From Prevotella pallens ATCC 700821 (lineage in GTDB: Bacteria; Bacteroidota; Bacteroidia; Bacteroidales; Bacteroidaceae), in assembly GCF_000220255.1 (NCBI RefSeq), contig NZ_GL982513.1:62001-126000 (forward strand): DNA of 64,000 nt, in the 5' to 3' direction. The translations under genes were made by a program, and so were the position numbers. The notes under the pieces were generated by a model. That model was given only the letters and a program-made list of their open reading frames with translations, was not told the origin of the DNA and ran no database searches. How positions within the stretch are numbered: the first letter of the stretch is position 1; each line of letters begins with the position of its first letter. Shown piece by piece: positions 10,271-18,283 of this stretch.

Positions 10271-10368
10271 CAGATATCTGTTACGTATTTTTCAGATATC
10301 TGTAACGCTCGTCTCAGACATCTGTAACGTTCGTCTCAGATATCTGTCAGTTGCATTTTAGATATCAT
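10271..10368. repeat. 22-bp phased palindrome array B (CAGATATCTG)
   Basis: Five units start at 10271, 10293, 10315 (CAGACATCTG), 10337 and 10359 (TAGATATCAT), each exactly 22 bp from the last. The linkers resemble TAACGCTCGTCT. Downstream flank (AAAAAACACCGCC...) resembles the flank after array A. It sits in a 638-bp gap between two unrecognised genes. Confidence 0.92.
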
Positions 10369-10541
10369 AAAAAAACACCGCCTTTATGAGGGCACATTAT
10401 AATGCTCAACAGATATTAATTTTGCAGAGAATTATAAACTTCGTTGGTTTATAATCTGCTATAGCCCGATTTAGACATTATTATAAATATATGAGTACAA
10501 TATTTAATGTGGAACTATCGTTATATAAAGGCAGAATTTGT

Positions 10542-10549
10542 TATATTTG
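10542..10549 (+). promoter_or_regulatory. possible -7 box (TATATTTG)
   Basis: TAnnTTTG match about 117 nt before the ATG at 10667; no good -33 element is visible. Confidence 0.35.
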
Positions 10550-10666
10550 TCTACTTGTTAAAAGTGTCCAAAACTCTTTACTACTAAATAGAAGTAGAAA
10601 CAGAAATATCGGCGTTTATGTAGACAAGGAAGAGAACCTATATAACAACACATCTATATATAAGTT

Positions 10667-11560
10667 ATGAAAACAATTAAGACGTTAGTAGACTACACAA
10701 AGTCTAAGAAGAAACACCAGTTAGAAAAGAAAGACTATTTTTATATAGAACCTATAAAAGATATAGAAGAATATATAAGAAATGAGAAATCTGTAGCTGG
10801 TATAGGTTTGGCATTAGACTTTATTTCGTCATGGTTTCATTACAATTATATATATTCTTTCTTAACAACAACCGATAGTGCAACAACCGATTTAAGTAGC
10901 TTAGCCAAATCAACACTTCTTGGAATAGAAGCTAATAACTGGGATTTCTTTTTGGGTAAAAATCACGAAAAATATCATAGTGCTATACCTTTCCAAAATG
11001 CTATCAAACATCTTTCACAGGCTTTACTCTTAGGTTGGGACACATTAGCTATAAACTATGGCAAACTTTTAATCAATATGCTTTATGGTAAACAATATAA
11101 AGGTTGGCATGCGGCATATAAGCATGCTTGGTTTATGCTTGAGATATTTTGTAAATGGCAAGGAATAGAATTAGATTATAGTCGTTTGAACTATCCAGAA
11201 GATATGAAAGTATATGCGCAGGCACTTCAGTATTGGGATACAAACGATAACGACCTATTGTCTAAATTAGTGAACGAACTGGTTGATTTTCATATTGCTG
11301 AATCAGATGAATACGAACGTAAAAATCATATTCCAGACTTCTCTTCAGCAGATTATTTCATTTTCCCCGTAGAGATTCTTCTATGGCTGAACATTCGTGA
11401 GAGAATGAATTTTGCAAAATACATACCCAATAACGACTTACTAAAAATGTCTATAAACAACTGGCAAATACAGAAAGTTGCCATACCTGTAATTGAAGTT
11501 GTTGAAAAAGCAAAAACAAAGTTGCTATCCGAATATCCAAACACACGCTTTGATTTGTAA
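10667..11560 (+). CDS. hypothetical protein, unrecognised, possibly immunity-like
   Basis: 297 residues, soluble, largely helical and rich in Trp, Tyr and Lys. The arrangement (helical N-terminal half, then ADYFIFPVEILLWLNIRERM near the C-terminus) recalls families of toxin immunity proteins, but I cannot name a family. No toxin gene is nearby. Long AT-rich gaps on both sides (640 and 507 bp) and no operon partner fit a transferred orphan gene. Confidence 0.65.
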   Translation: MKTIKTLVDYTKSKKKHQLEKKDYFYIEPIKDIEEYIRNEKSVAGIGLALDFISSWFHYNYIYSFLTTTDSATTDLSSLAKSTLLGIEANNWDFFLGKNHEKYHSAIPFQNAIKHLSQALLLGWDTLAINYGKLLINMLYGKQYKGWHAAYKHAWFMLEIFCKWQGIELDYSRLNYPEDMKVYAQALQYWDTNDNDLLSKLVNELVDFHIAESDEYERKNHIPDFSSADYFIFPVEILLWLNIRERMNFAKYIPNNDLLKMSINNWQIQKVAIPVIEVVEKAKTKLLSEYPNTRFDL

Positions 11561-11979
11561 ACCGAATTGTAAAAGCAATAAATAGACTGTAGCCCTTGCA
11601 CATTCGTTTTAAATACAATTATACACATTCAGAATAGAACACTACGGAATGTACAAAGACTAAGATATGACGACAATTTAACCGAGAAATATATTGGTGG
11701 TTAAAGACAAACAAGGTAATATACCATCACAAATGCCCTTTATTTGCGTAATACCTATTAACCATTTATAGGTAGTGTTTTTCAGAAATATTGTTCCAAT
11801 AAAGAAGATACGGCACATCTATCCATTTTTGCTGATATTTACTCACAACAAATAGCTTTACACATCTGTTGTAAAAAGTTATTATTTGTGTAACACATAG
11901 TGTCTTACAAAACCTTAAGTACCATCTTTACACTATCGCACAATAGCCTATAATGCGATACCTAACTTATACTACACAA
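11561..11979. other. intergenic stretch, no gene seen
   Basis: AT-rich DNA after the orphan gene. A short hairpin-capable sequence (TACCTAT...ATAGGTA near 11750-11774) is the only structure I noticed; no reading frame has a convincing start or family resemblance. Confidence 0.4.
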
Positions 11980-11999
11980 AATACCTAATACGAGGTATT
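11980..11999. promoter_or_regulatory. candidate operator upstream of the HmuY-like gene
   Basis: Perfect inverted repeat AATACCT (11980-11986) and AGGTATT (11993-11999) overlapping the TTG at the -33 position of the promoter. Haem-acquisition genes are usually iron-regulated, so a repressor site is plausible; the repressor is not identified. Confidence 0.4.
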
Positions 12000-12028
12000 G
12001 CACAGCCATTCGCTAATATATACTTTTG
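11998..12028 (+). promoter_or_regulatory. promoter of the HmuY-like gene
   Basis: TTG (11998-12000), 20-nt spacer, TACTTTTG (12021-12028), 40 nt before the ATG. Confidence 0.6.
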
Positions 12029-12067
12029 CACCCGTACAATTAATTTTATATTTAAACACTATTATTT

Positions 12068-12823
12068 ATGAAACTTAAATTACTAATGGCATTAATGTGC
12101 CTTGCTGGGTTATTGTGTGTATCGTGTACAAAGAATGAAGACGGACCTGAGCCCAAACCTGTTCAACCACAAGATGACCCTATCAAAGAGACTCCAATCA
12201 AAGAGTTATCGTTCATAACACAAGAGAAGACGCTTGAAGACTACGACAAGTGGGTGTATGTAAACTTAGAAACGGGAGAAACCGTAATGAAAGAAGATGT
12301 TAGTGAACAAGAGTGGCGAACATATTCTGAAGACGGTAAACAGAAAGACCGATTCGGACAATACGACATAACCAAAACTGTAGAAGCAAGACCATCAAAC
12401 GCTCCTGAAAAATGGCACTTGGCATTCCACGTCTACGATATAAGAACTAACGGAGGCGAAGGATATATGACAGATACAACATCTATTGAAACCATTAAGA
12501 CATTGCCTACAAATGTGAAATGGGTGAGCGACGTTAAAGCATATCTCATCTACGATATGAAAGGAATGATGACTGTTCCTGCTGTATTAGGATATATGAA
12601 GAGCTATGTAAATATGGGACTCTACTATTGGATGCATAAAGTAAAAGGCACAATGGGACAATACGAACTAACTATGTCGAAGTCAGATCCTGAAAAGGCA
12701 CCTGTATTCTTAGTACGATTTAAAGATGGTAGCTACGCAATCATTCAGTTTACAGGCTTAAAGGACGCTACTGGACGAAAGAAAGAAGTTAGCTTCAAAT
12801 ATAAGTTCATTAAGAACAAGTAA
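12068..12823 (+). CDS. HmuY-family haem-binding lipoprotein
   Basis: 251 residues. Lipoprotein signal with lipobox LLCVSC (Cys20), then a Pro/Glu-rich linker. Family features are the opening WVYVNLETGETV, the WHLAFHVYDIRTNGG strand, the MHKVKGTMGQYELTMS segment and the closing VFLVRFKDGSYAIIQFTG plus a lysine-rich last strand. HmuY proteins bind haem at the cell surface in Porphyromonas, Tannerella and Prevotella. In Porphyromonas two His are ligands; homologues in other genera use Met. This protein has a Met-rich central region (residues ~165-200), which suits Met ligation, but this is inference. No HmuR-type receptor gene is next to it. Confidence 0.82.
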   Translation: MKLKLLMALMCLAGLLCVSCTKNEDGPEPKPVQPQDDPIKETPIKELSFITQEKTLEDYDKWVYVNLETGETVMKEDVSEQEWRTYSEDGKQKDRFGQYDITKTVEARPSNAPEKWHLAFHVYDIRTNGGEGYMTDTTSIETIKTLPTNVKWVSDVKAYLIYDMKGMMTVPAVLGYMKSYVNMGLYYWMHKVKGTMGQYELTMSKSDPEKAPVFLVRFKDGSYAIIQFTGLKDATGRKKEVSFKYKFIKNK

Positions 12824-12880
12824 TCTATAACAATATAACATATATATAGAGAGAGGACTAATTGCCTCGAAGGTTATTAC

Positions 12881-12914
12881 TTGCACAAGAAATACAGCGG
12901 TATTTCTTATGCAA
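12881..12914. terminator. 15-bp hairpin between HmuY-like and T9SS genes
   Basis: Arms 12881-12895 and 12900-12914 pair at 14 of 15 positions around an AGCG tetraloop. No U-tract follows, so this may be a processing or attenuation structure in an mRNA shared with the next gene rather than a strict terminator. Confidence 0.5.
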
Positions 12915-12968
12915 GAATACGATATACTTTAAAAGAAATTTAATCAGTAACAATAATTAAAGATAACA

Positions 12969-14189
12969 ATGAAGAAACTATTACGTTTAACAGTGGCAGC
13001 TCTATTGCTTGCCACATCACAAGTGAGCACTGCACAAATAAAAATGGCTCCTAACTATTTCAGAGCAGACCCTGCTGTATACAAATACAGAATGGCGAAA
13101 GTTGTGGAGTGGAAAGATACAGAAGACGAACAAATTACACAGTACGTCTACGACAAGATGGGGTGCCTTGTTAAGGAAGAATACAAAAGAAGTGAGGGTC
13201 CTATGATATATGCATACAACTACACTTACGACCAGCAAGGCTATATGATTCAGAAAGAAGAAGAAGCTTTAAAAACTGAAAATGGTGAGTCGATAATATC
13301 ATCAAGACACAACTATAAACGTAACGAATATGGATATGTAACCGAATATACTCGAGCTACGCATCACGGAACAGAACCTGACGAGAAAACACTGACCGAA
13401 GACGTTGTAATGGAATTCTTTTACGACAACAATATGCGACTCGACCACGTAGATATTCGCCAATTTGATTATCCAACTGATAAACTCGAAGAGAATGTCG
13501 GACGCGTTTGTAAAGTTGAATATAATGATGCTGGACTTGTTAGCTGTGTTAGTCAGATATATCCTGATAACAACGAATTGGTATGGAAAGAAGAATTTAC
13601 ATACGACGAACAAGGTCGGCGCATTTCTATAAAGAAAGTTCCTGGCCCTAATTACACATCACAGCAAATATTATCATGGACGTGGCATTACGATAACGAT
13701 GGCGACATAGATATACACTCAAGTAGCAACGGCTTTAACAAAGAGTTTAAATACGATAAACAGAAACTCGCCGCTGAAACATTTATGCCGCTCGAAGCTA
13801 CTGAAGCAGAATGGGCACTACAAGGTCCGCTTAACTGTACACTCTTTAAAGAATTGCCAATGGAAAAATTCTTTAAGCACGCACCGATAAGCGAAACTAC
13901 CGACGAAACAGAGATAACATACGAAGCTGTTGGTACATCAGACGGCATAAACAATGTTACATCTTCTTCTAACAATTCGTTACAAGCAAACGTTATAGAC
14001 AATCAGCTCATAGTAAATATTCCTACATCTCTTATTGGAAAAACATTGCAAATATTCAGCGCCACAGGTGCATCTATGCGCAGTCTTGTTGCAAATGGTT
14101 CACAAACTACAGTCAATATCGAGAACTTAACAGCTGGAATATACGTTGTTAATGTTGCTAACCAATCTGTAAAGTTCATCAAACGATAG
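12969..14189 (+). CDS. T9SS-exported protein with YD-like repeats
   Basis: 406 residues. Signal peptide (ends VSTAQ). Residues 45-270 contain repeated YxYDxxGxxxxxE units (YVYDKMGCLVKEE, YTYDQQGYMIQKE, YNDAGLVSCV, YDEQGRRISIKK), resembling YD/RHS-type strands. The last ~75 residues (NVIDNQLIVNIPTSLIG... ending SVKFIKR) are a type A T9SS sorting domain, so the product is probably exported across the outer membrane. Lies 145 bp after the HmuY-like gene with no clear promoter of its own, so cotranscription is possible. Function unknown. Confidence 0.8.
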   Translation: MKKLLRLTVAALLLATSQVSTAQIKMAPNYFRADPAVYKYRMAKVVEWKDTEDEQITQYVYDKMGCLVKEEYKRSEGPMIYAYNYTYDQQGYMIQKEEEALKTENGESIISSRHNYKRNEYGYVTEYTRATHHGTEPDEKTLTEDVVMEFFYDNNMRLDHVDIRQFDYPTDKLEENVGRVCKVEYNDAGLVSCVSQIYPDNNELVWKEEFTYDEQGRRISIKKVPGPNYTSQQILSWTWHYDNDGDIDIHSSSNGFNKEFKYDKQKLAAETFMPLEATEAEWALQGPLNCTLFKELPMEKFFKHAPISETTDETEITYEAVGTSDGINNVTSSSNNSLQANVIDNQLIVNIPTSLIGKTLQIFSATGASMRSLVANGSQTTVNIENLTAGIYVVNVANQSVKFIKR

Positions 14190-14261
14190 TATAAGACCCA
14201 TTACTTAGTTTCATACTAAAAAAACAAAACTATCTGTTTGATATAACCAACAGAAAACAAT

Positions 14262-14292
14262 AAAGGGAGAGCCTTATAAGCTACTCCCTTTT
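14262..14292. terminator. bidirectional terminator
   Basis: AAAGGGAG (14262-14269) pairs with CTCCCTTT (14284-14291), with an inner AGC/GCT extension; T-rich on both flanks. Serves the convergent genes ending at 14189 and 14313. Confidence 0.75.
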
Positions 14293-14312
14293 ATTATGCT
14301 ATAAATTTAATA

Positions 14313-14909
14313 CTATCGTTGCTTCTTAAGTATTCGCTGCGCGCAATCTGCTAAGACTACTACTGCCGAGGCAAGAATACATACGTCCTTTATTACCAAT
14401 CTACCGGCACCTGTTAATAACGGGAATCCATGCTCTCCACTACCAAGATCGGGAACCCATACTTCTGGTGTGGTAACAAGAAAAGACAGCGTTCCTATAG
14501 TCATTATTATTACTAACCCTGTTCCAACGAAACCAATCTTAGGGAACCAAATGCCTAACAATGTCAATATACCAAACGACATAATAGCTATACCTAAACC
14601 ACGAGAGAAGGTATAAGTGTTATTCTCTTCGTGCCATTCGTGTTTAACTTTGTTGAATTCTCCCTCTTTCAGCTTATAATCTTTATACTCTGGTGCTTTC
14701 TTCGTATAAAAGAAACTCATGAATGGACTATTAGCAACAAAAGGGACAATGCCTTCTGCCTCATAATTCCAAAATTTCAAACCACCAATCCACACAAAAA
14801 TTATAAAGATTGCAACGCGTACTAAATGAATACCTATACCTTTCAGCGATGCTGCTAATTCGAGTATAAAATGTACGAATGATGCAATTCCTGATGCAAT
14901 TTTACTCAT
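14313..14909 (-). CDS. DUF417 (YkgB/RclC-like) membrane protein
   Basis: 198 residues with four hydrophobic segments. The family signatures IGGLKFWNYEAEGIVPFVANSPF and the C-terminal TTPEVW...GRLVIKD are both visible. Members of DUF417 include RclC, tied to reactive chlorine survival in E. coli, but the biochemical role is unknown. A 45-residue insert (residues 70-105, YTKKAPEYKDYKLKEGEF) loops out between helices 1 and 2. It is followed downstream by a bidirectional terminator; single gene. Confidence 0.88.
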   Translation of the reverse strand: MSKIASGIASFVHFILELAASLKGIGIHLVRVAIFIIFVWIGGLKFWNYEAEGIVPFVANSPFMSFFYTKKAPEYKDYKLKEGEFNKVKHEWHEENNTYTFSRGLGIAIMSFGILTLLGIWFPKIGFVGTGLVIIMTIGTLSFLVTTPEVWVPDLGSGEHGFPLLTGAGRLVIKDVCILASAVVVLADCAQRILKKQR

Positions 14910-14968
14910 AAATGTTTTATTCTAAATTATTTTATCCTGTTTATTAAATATAAATAGCTAATATAATG

Positions 14969-14976
14969 CAAAGATA
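14969..14976 (-). promoter_or_regulatory. -7 box (TATCTTTG) for the DUF417 gene
   Basis: Consensus minus-strand -7 element 60 nt upstream of the start. The remaining 290 bp up to 15269 hold no gene that I can see. Confidence 0.5.
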
Positions 14977-15269
14977 AACATTTATTTTCAAACATCAGCC
15001 GAAATTATTGTATTTATTACAATATTTGCATTCATTTAATTGTCTCTAAAAAAAGAAGCATATAATTATTGTATCACCAATACCTTACAATACTAATTTT
15101 ATTGCGCAACGAAACAGGCTCTATTATAAAACTATGCAGGAACAATCGTTCGTACTTGTGCTTTGTTTTATAACACAAAACAACTTTAAGAATAAACTCA
15201 TCTGCCTTATATGGTTATTTCTTAGCAATAGTTTGCATAACAAGTAAAGCAATATTTAGCAATAAAAAT

Positions 15270-15301
15270 AGGTGTGTTCAACTGATTGTCTGAGCACACC
15301 T
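15270..15301 (-). terminator. C69 dipeptidase terminator
   Basis: Arms 15270-15280 and 15291-15301 (11 bp, one G-U) followed on the minus strand by ATTTTTATT, 35 nt after the stop at 15336. Confidence 0.8.
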
Positions 15302-15335
15302 ACTCTTCTATAAATCGCTTTAGCAATATAACATA

Positions 15336-16775
15336 TTATGCACCGTGGAAAAGATATTCAGCTTGTATATCCTTTGTTAGCTGAGTGAAGATTTTTTCTT
15401 GCAGACGATCGGCAAGTTCCATACCTTTTATAAGTATGCTGTCTGAAAATTCCTGCAGCATATCTTTGGCACGTAACGGTTGTGTCTTGTAAATTCGCAG
15501 ATATTCTTCTTCCATTTCGCGCTGTCGTTGGTCGGTTTCTGCCTCAAACTTCAGGTAAGCTTCCTTTATAATGGGTGCATATTTGTTGTAGTTCACCATA
15601 CCTAAAGTCATTACCTTACGGAATTTCCAATACGCAGAATCTACGCTCGCCTCGTTTGTTCCCTTCGTATAAGCTTCAGGATAAGAGGTTATGCCTTGAT
15701 AGAGCGGAAGGAACAAGCCGAGATCTGCCATTCCCATAGCCACATAATTTACACAGCCAATAGCCTGTGGAAGTTCGGGACGAACTTGTAAAATGTGGGT
15801 TTGAGTGGTGCGGAAGATTGATACCGGACGATAAGGTTCCTTAGGATTGCTGTGCAAATAAGGGTCGTGTTCTGTGTTATCGTAGTGGAAACGGAAAGCG
15901 CGGCGCATGTCTGCAATGCTTATGGGCTGTTCGGCTTTTGCATAAACTGGGAAGGTGTTCTTAGTAACATCGTTCTTTATGCCGGGCGAGAACATTTTTT
16001 GTAATCCCCATACACGTGGATAGTTGTAAGTGGTGTCGAGCTTTATGTCGCGTGCATAAACCTCGTGAAAATCGAATTTCCCTTTCTTTGGGTCGTACAG
16101 TCCGCAGTTTTCAGCAAATTCCAGCAAGTCGTTAGATGCCATGTAGTTTTCTGAGTCTAACGGGTCGTAATCGCGGAAGCGGCTCTGGTTGCCTGTAACA
16201 AAATACTTATCCTTCGGCATACGACAAGCCAGCCAACGGTGTCCGCATGCAGTTTCCAAGTACCATATTTCCTTATTGTCTACAAAGCCTATACCGAAGC
16301 CTTCGGCAATACCATGTTTCTCAATCAACATACCTAACCGTTCTACTCCTTCGCGCGCTGTGCGAACGTATGGCAATACAACATTGAATACAGCGTTTTC
16401 AGCGACTCCTGTCTCTACAAGCGGATCGAACTTTAGCACTGCATCGCTGCTGAAGATGCTTTCAGTAGCACTCATACCCACGCCTGCCGTGTTGAAGCCT
16501 GCGCTTCCCCAGTGGTTTGGCAAGCAATAAGGTGCCAAAGCGCCATAACCTAAGGCTTCTTTAGGAAGTTCGCACCGAAATGGACTGTCTTTCGCTACAT
16601 ACTCCGTTGCACCTTCGACGGTATCCTCGTAAATTTCATAGTTTTTGGCTTCCATAGCGTCCCAGTCTTCCGACCGTGCCACAATCATAGAGCCATCGGC
16701 TGTCATATCTTGTCCCACAATAATAGTGGTGCATTCTGATGGCAAACTGCTTATCAATACTTTGTTTTCTTTCAT
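15336..16775 (-). CDS. C69 family dipeptidase (PepD-like)
   Basis: 479 residues. Ntn-hydrolase of family C69: the nucleophile is expected to be Cys15 in SECTTIIVGQDMTADGS, which would be exposed by removal of a 14-residue N-terminal propeptide. The conserved ARSEDW and GVGMSATESIFS segments follow. Lacks a signal peptide, unlike several Bacteroidales relatives that carry one, so it is probably cytosolic and hydrolyses dipeptides. Monocistronic; a minus-strand TACATTTG box lies at 16817-16810. Confidence 0.93.
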   Translation of the reverse strand: MKENKVLISSLPSECTTIIVGQDMTADGSMIVARSEDWDAMEAKNYEIYEDTVEGATEYVAKDSPFRCELPKEALGYGALAPYCLPNHWGSAGFNTAGVGMSATESIFSSDAVLKFDPLVETGVAENAVFNVVLPYVRTAREGVERLGMLIEKHGIAEGFGIGFVDNKEIWYLETACGHRWLACRMPKDKYFVTGNQSRFRDYDPLDSENYMASNDLLEFAENCGLYDPKKGKFDFHEVYARDIKLDTTYNYPRVWGLQKMFSPGIKNDVTKNTFPVYAKAEQPISIADMRRAFRFHYDNTEHDPYLHSNPKEPYRPVSIFRTTQTHILQVRPELPQAIGCVNYVAMGMADLGLFLPLYQGITSYPEAYTKGTNEASVDSAYWKFRKVMTLGMVNYNKYAPIIKEAYLKFEAETDQRQREMEEEYLRIYKTQPLRAKDMLQEFSDSILIKGMELADRLQEKIFTQLTKDIQAEYLFHGA

Positions 16776-16942
16776 AAATACATTTATTTTAAGATGTAAC
16801 TTCGATAGGCAAATGTATGAAAAATAGTTGAATTGAGTGTATCCTTTTGTTGTTTTCTACTTAATTTACCTAATTGTAGGTAATTAGATTTTCAAAAACT
16901 AAACGCATATATGCTTTGTACCTATTTTCGTTTTTGCCTTAC

Positions 16943-17056
16943 CAATATATTTATGTTACTTTTTCGTTATCCCACCATCTCTCAACTATCGTATATCTCG
17001 CTACACTCACTCGTTGAAATGGATAGACAGACTGAGAGATGGGCTTAAATATATTG
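16943..17056. repeat. imperfect nested inverted repeat
   Basis: CAATATATTTA (16943-16953) matches the complement at 17046-17056, and inside it CCATCTCTCA (16975-16984) matches the complement at 17033-17042. The spacings are unequal on the two sides, so a hairpin would be bulged. Could be a remnant mobile element or a structured RNA; no coding capacity. Confidence 0.4.
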
Positions 17057-17163
17057 ATAATTAATTGTGAACACCTACTTAATGCAAAATAGTTGTATTG
17101 ATTGTTTATACACAAACATTATATGAACATAAGATTGAATTGTTATGTATAGTACGATAAAAT

Positions 17164-17239
17164 ATGACGTCATATTTGTTCGTTTCAGATATCTATCAGT
17201 TGCGTTTCAGATATCTGAGACGAGAGTGACAGATATCTA
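17164..17239. repeat. 22-bp phased palindrome array C (inverted orientation)
   Basis: Units begin at 17164 (ATGACGTCAT, core of an 18-bp perfect palindrome at 17160-17177), 17186, 17208 and 17230 (CAGATATCTA or CAGATATCTG), each exactly 22 bp apart. Linker sequences show the array lies in the opposite orientation to arrays A, B and E. Lies in the 748-bp divergent gap between the C69 dipeptidase and the ThiF-like gene. Confidence 0.88.
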
Positions 17240-17456
17240 AAATGCGACCAACAAACGAATGCTTTTCTGAAATCTTATTTTTGTCTCTGTAACTTATTGT
17301 ATTACATCATCTTGTAACATTTCCCTTTCAGCTTATTCTAATTCGCTTTCCAAGTATGTGAGTGGCTGTATATCAGCCCATACATCTTGCAGGATATCGG
17401 GATAATAGCCTCCGATTATGTTATAAAATCTAAAATAATCAACAATGTAATTGATT

Positions 17457-17474
17457 ATTACACTTTTGTGTAAT
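17457..17474. promoter_or_regulatory. candidate LuxR-type operator upstream of ThiF gene
   Basis: Perfect palindrome ATTACACTTTTGTGTAAT ending 21 nt before the TACATTTG -7 box at 17496-17503, i.e. over the -33 region. The same motif recurs upstream of the barrel gene at 19750, with the LuxR-type regulator gene between the two. Confidence 0.6.
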
Positions 17475-17495
17475 GCATATATGCTTTATTACATC

Positions 17496-17503
17496 TACAT
17501 TTG
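17496..17503 (+). promoter_or_regulatory. -7 box (TACATTTG) of the ThiF-like gene
   Basis: Consensus -7 element 20 nt before the ATG at 17524; the -33 position falls inside the palindrome 17457-17474, which suggests activator-dependent transcription. Confidence 0.6.
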
Positions 17504-17523
17504 CCTAAAATAATTATTTCGTT

Positions 17524-18273
17524 ATGGAAGAAAGATACAGCAGAAACAGGCTCTACGTGAGCAAAAGAGAACAAAGCATTATCAAGGATTATAAGATATT
17601 CCTTGGTGGTGCTGGTATTGGCAGTATTATTGCTGAATGCGCTTTAAGATTTGGTTTCGAACATATCACTATTGTTGATGGAGACAAGGTGGAGGAAAGC
17701 AACCTTAATAGGCAGAACTATACAGAGAATGACATTGGCAGATACAAGGCAGAATGTTTGGCAGAGCGTTTGCAAAGTATCAATCCTGATGCGCAGATAG
17801 ATTACCATACAGAGTTCTTGACTCCTGATAACATCGAAGAGATGCTGAATGGTCATGATGTGGCTATCAATGCATTGGACTTTAAGGACGATACACCTTT
17901 TGTCTTTGATAGGATTTGCAAAGAAAGAAAAATCCCAGTACTGCACCCATACAACTTTGGTTGGGCTGGCTTTGTTACGATTGTAGACCCATTGGGGCAT
18001 TCTTTATCAGAATTGGCAGACGATCCTAAAGGATTTGAATTAAAGGTAGCAGAGTATGTAACCGGGCATGGGGCTTTCTGGAATCAACCTAAAGAGTGGT
18101 TGGATAAAATCGTTACTCAATATAGAGAAGAAAGCGAAATGCTACCACCTCCACAACTGTCCATAGCATCATGGATTGCAGCAGGATTATGCACAACGGC
18201 AATGTACAATCTTGCTACAGGAAAACCTGTAAACTATTTCCCCAAATTCTATCTCTCTTCACTTTTGCCGTAA
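17524..18273 (+). CDS. stand-alone ThiF/MoeB/E1-like adenylyltransferase
   Basis: 249 residues. Rossmann-type ATP site GGAGIGS (28-34), acidic VDGD (51-54), NLNRQ with the conserved Arg (60-64), Lys75 in GRYKAE and Asp119 in NALDF: all positions needed to adenylate a C-terminus or carboxylate. The two CxxC zinc pairs of MoeB/ThiF are absent, and I see no obvious catalytic Cys in the crossover region, so it may adenylate without forming a thioester. No ThiS, MoaD or peptide gene is adjacent. It ends 10 bp before the convergent LuxR-type regulator and shares with the nearby barrel gene an operator-like motif. Substrate unknown. Confidence 0.88.
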   Translation: MEERYSRNRLYVSKREQSIIKDYKIFLGGAGIGSIIAECALRFGFEHITIVDGDKVEESNLNRQNYTENDIGRYKAECLAERLQSINPDAQIDYHTEFLTPDNIEEMLNGHDVAINALDFKDDTPFVFDRICKERKIPVLHPYNFGWAGFVTIVDPLGHSLSELADDPKGFELKVAEYVTGHGAFWNQPKEWLDKIVTQYREESEMLPPPQLSIASWIAAGLCTTAMYNLATGKPVNYFPKFYLSSLLP

Positions 18274-18283
18274 GTTATTATTT

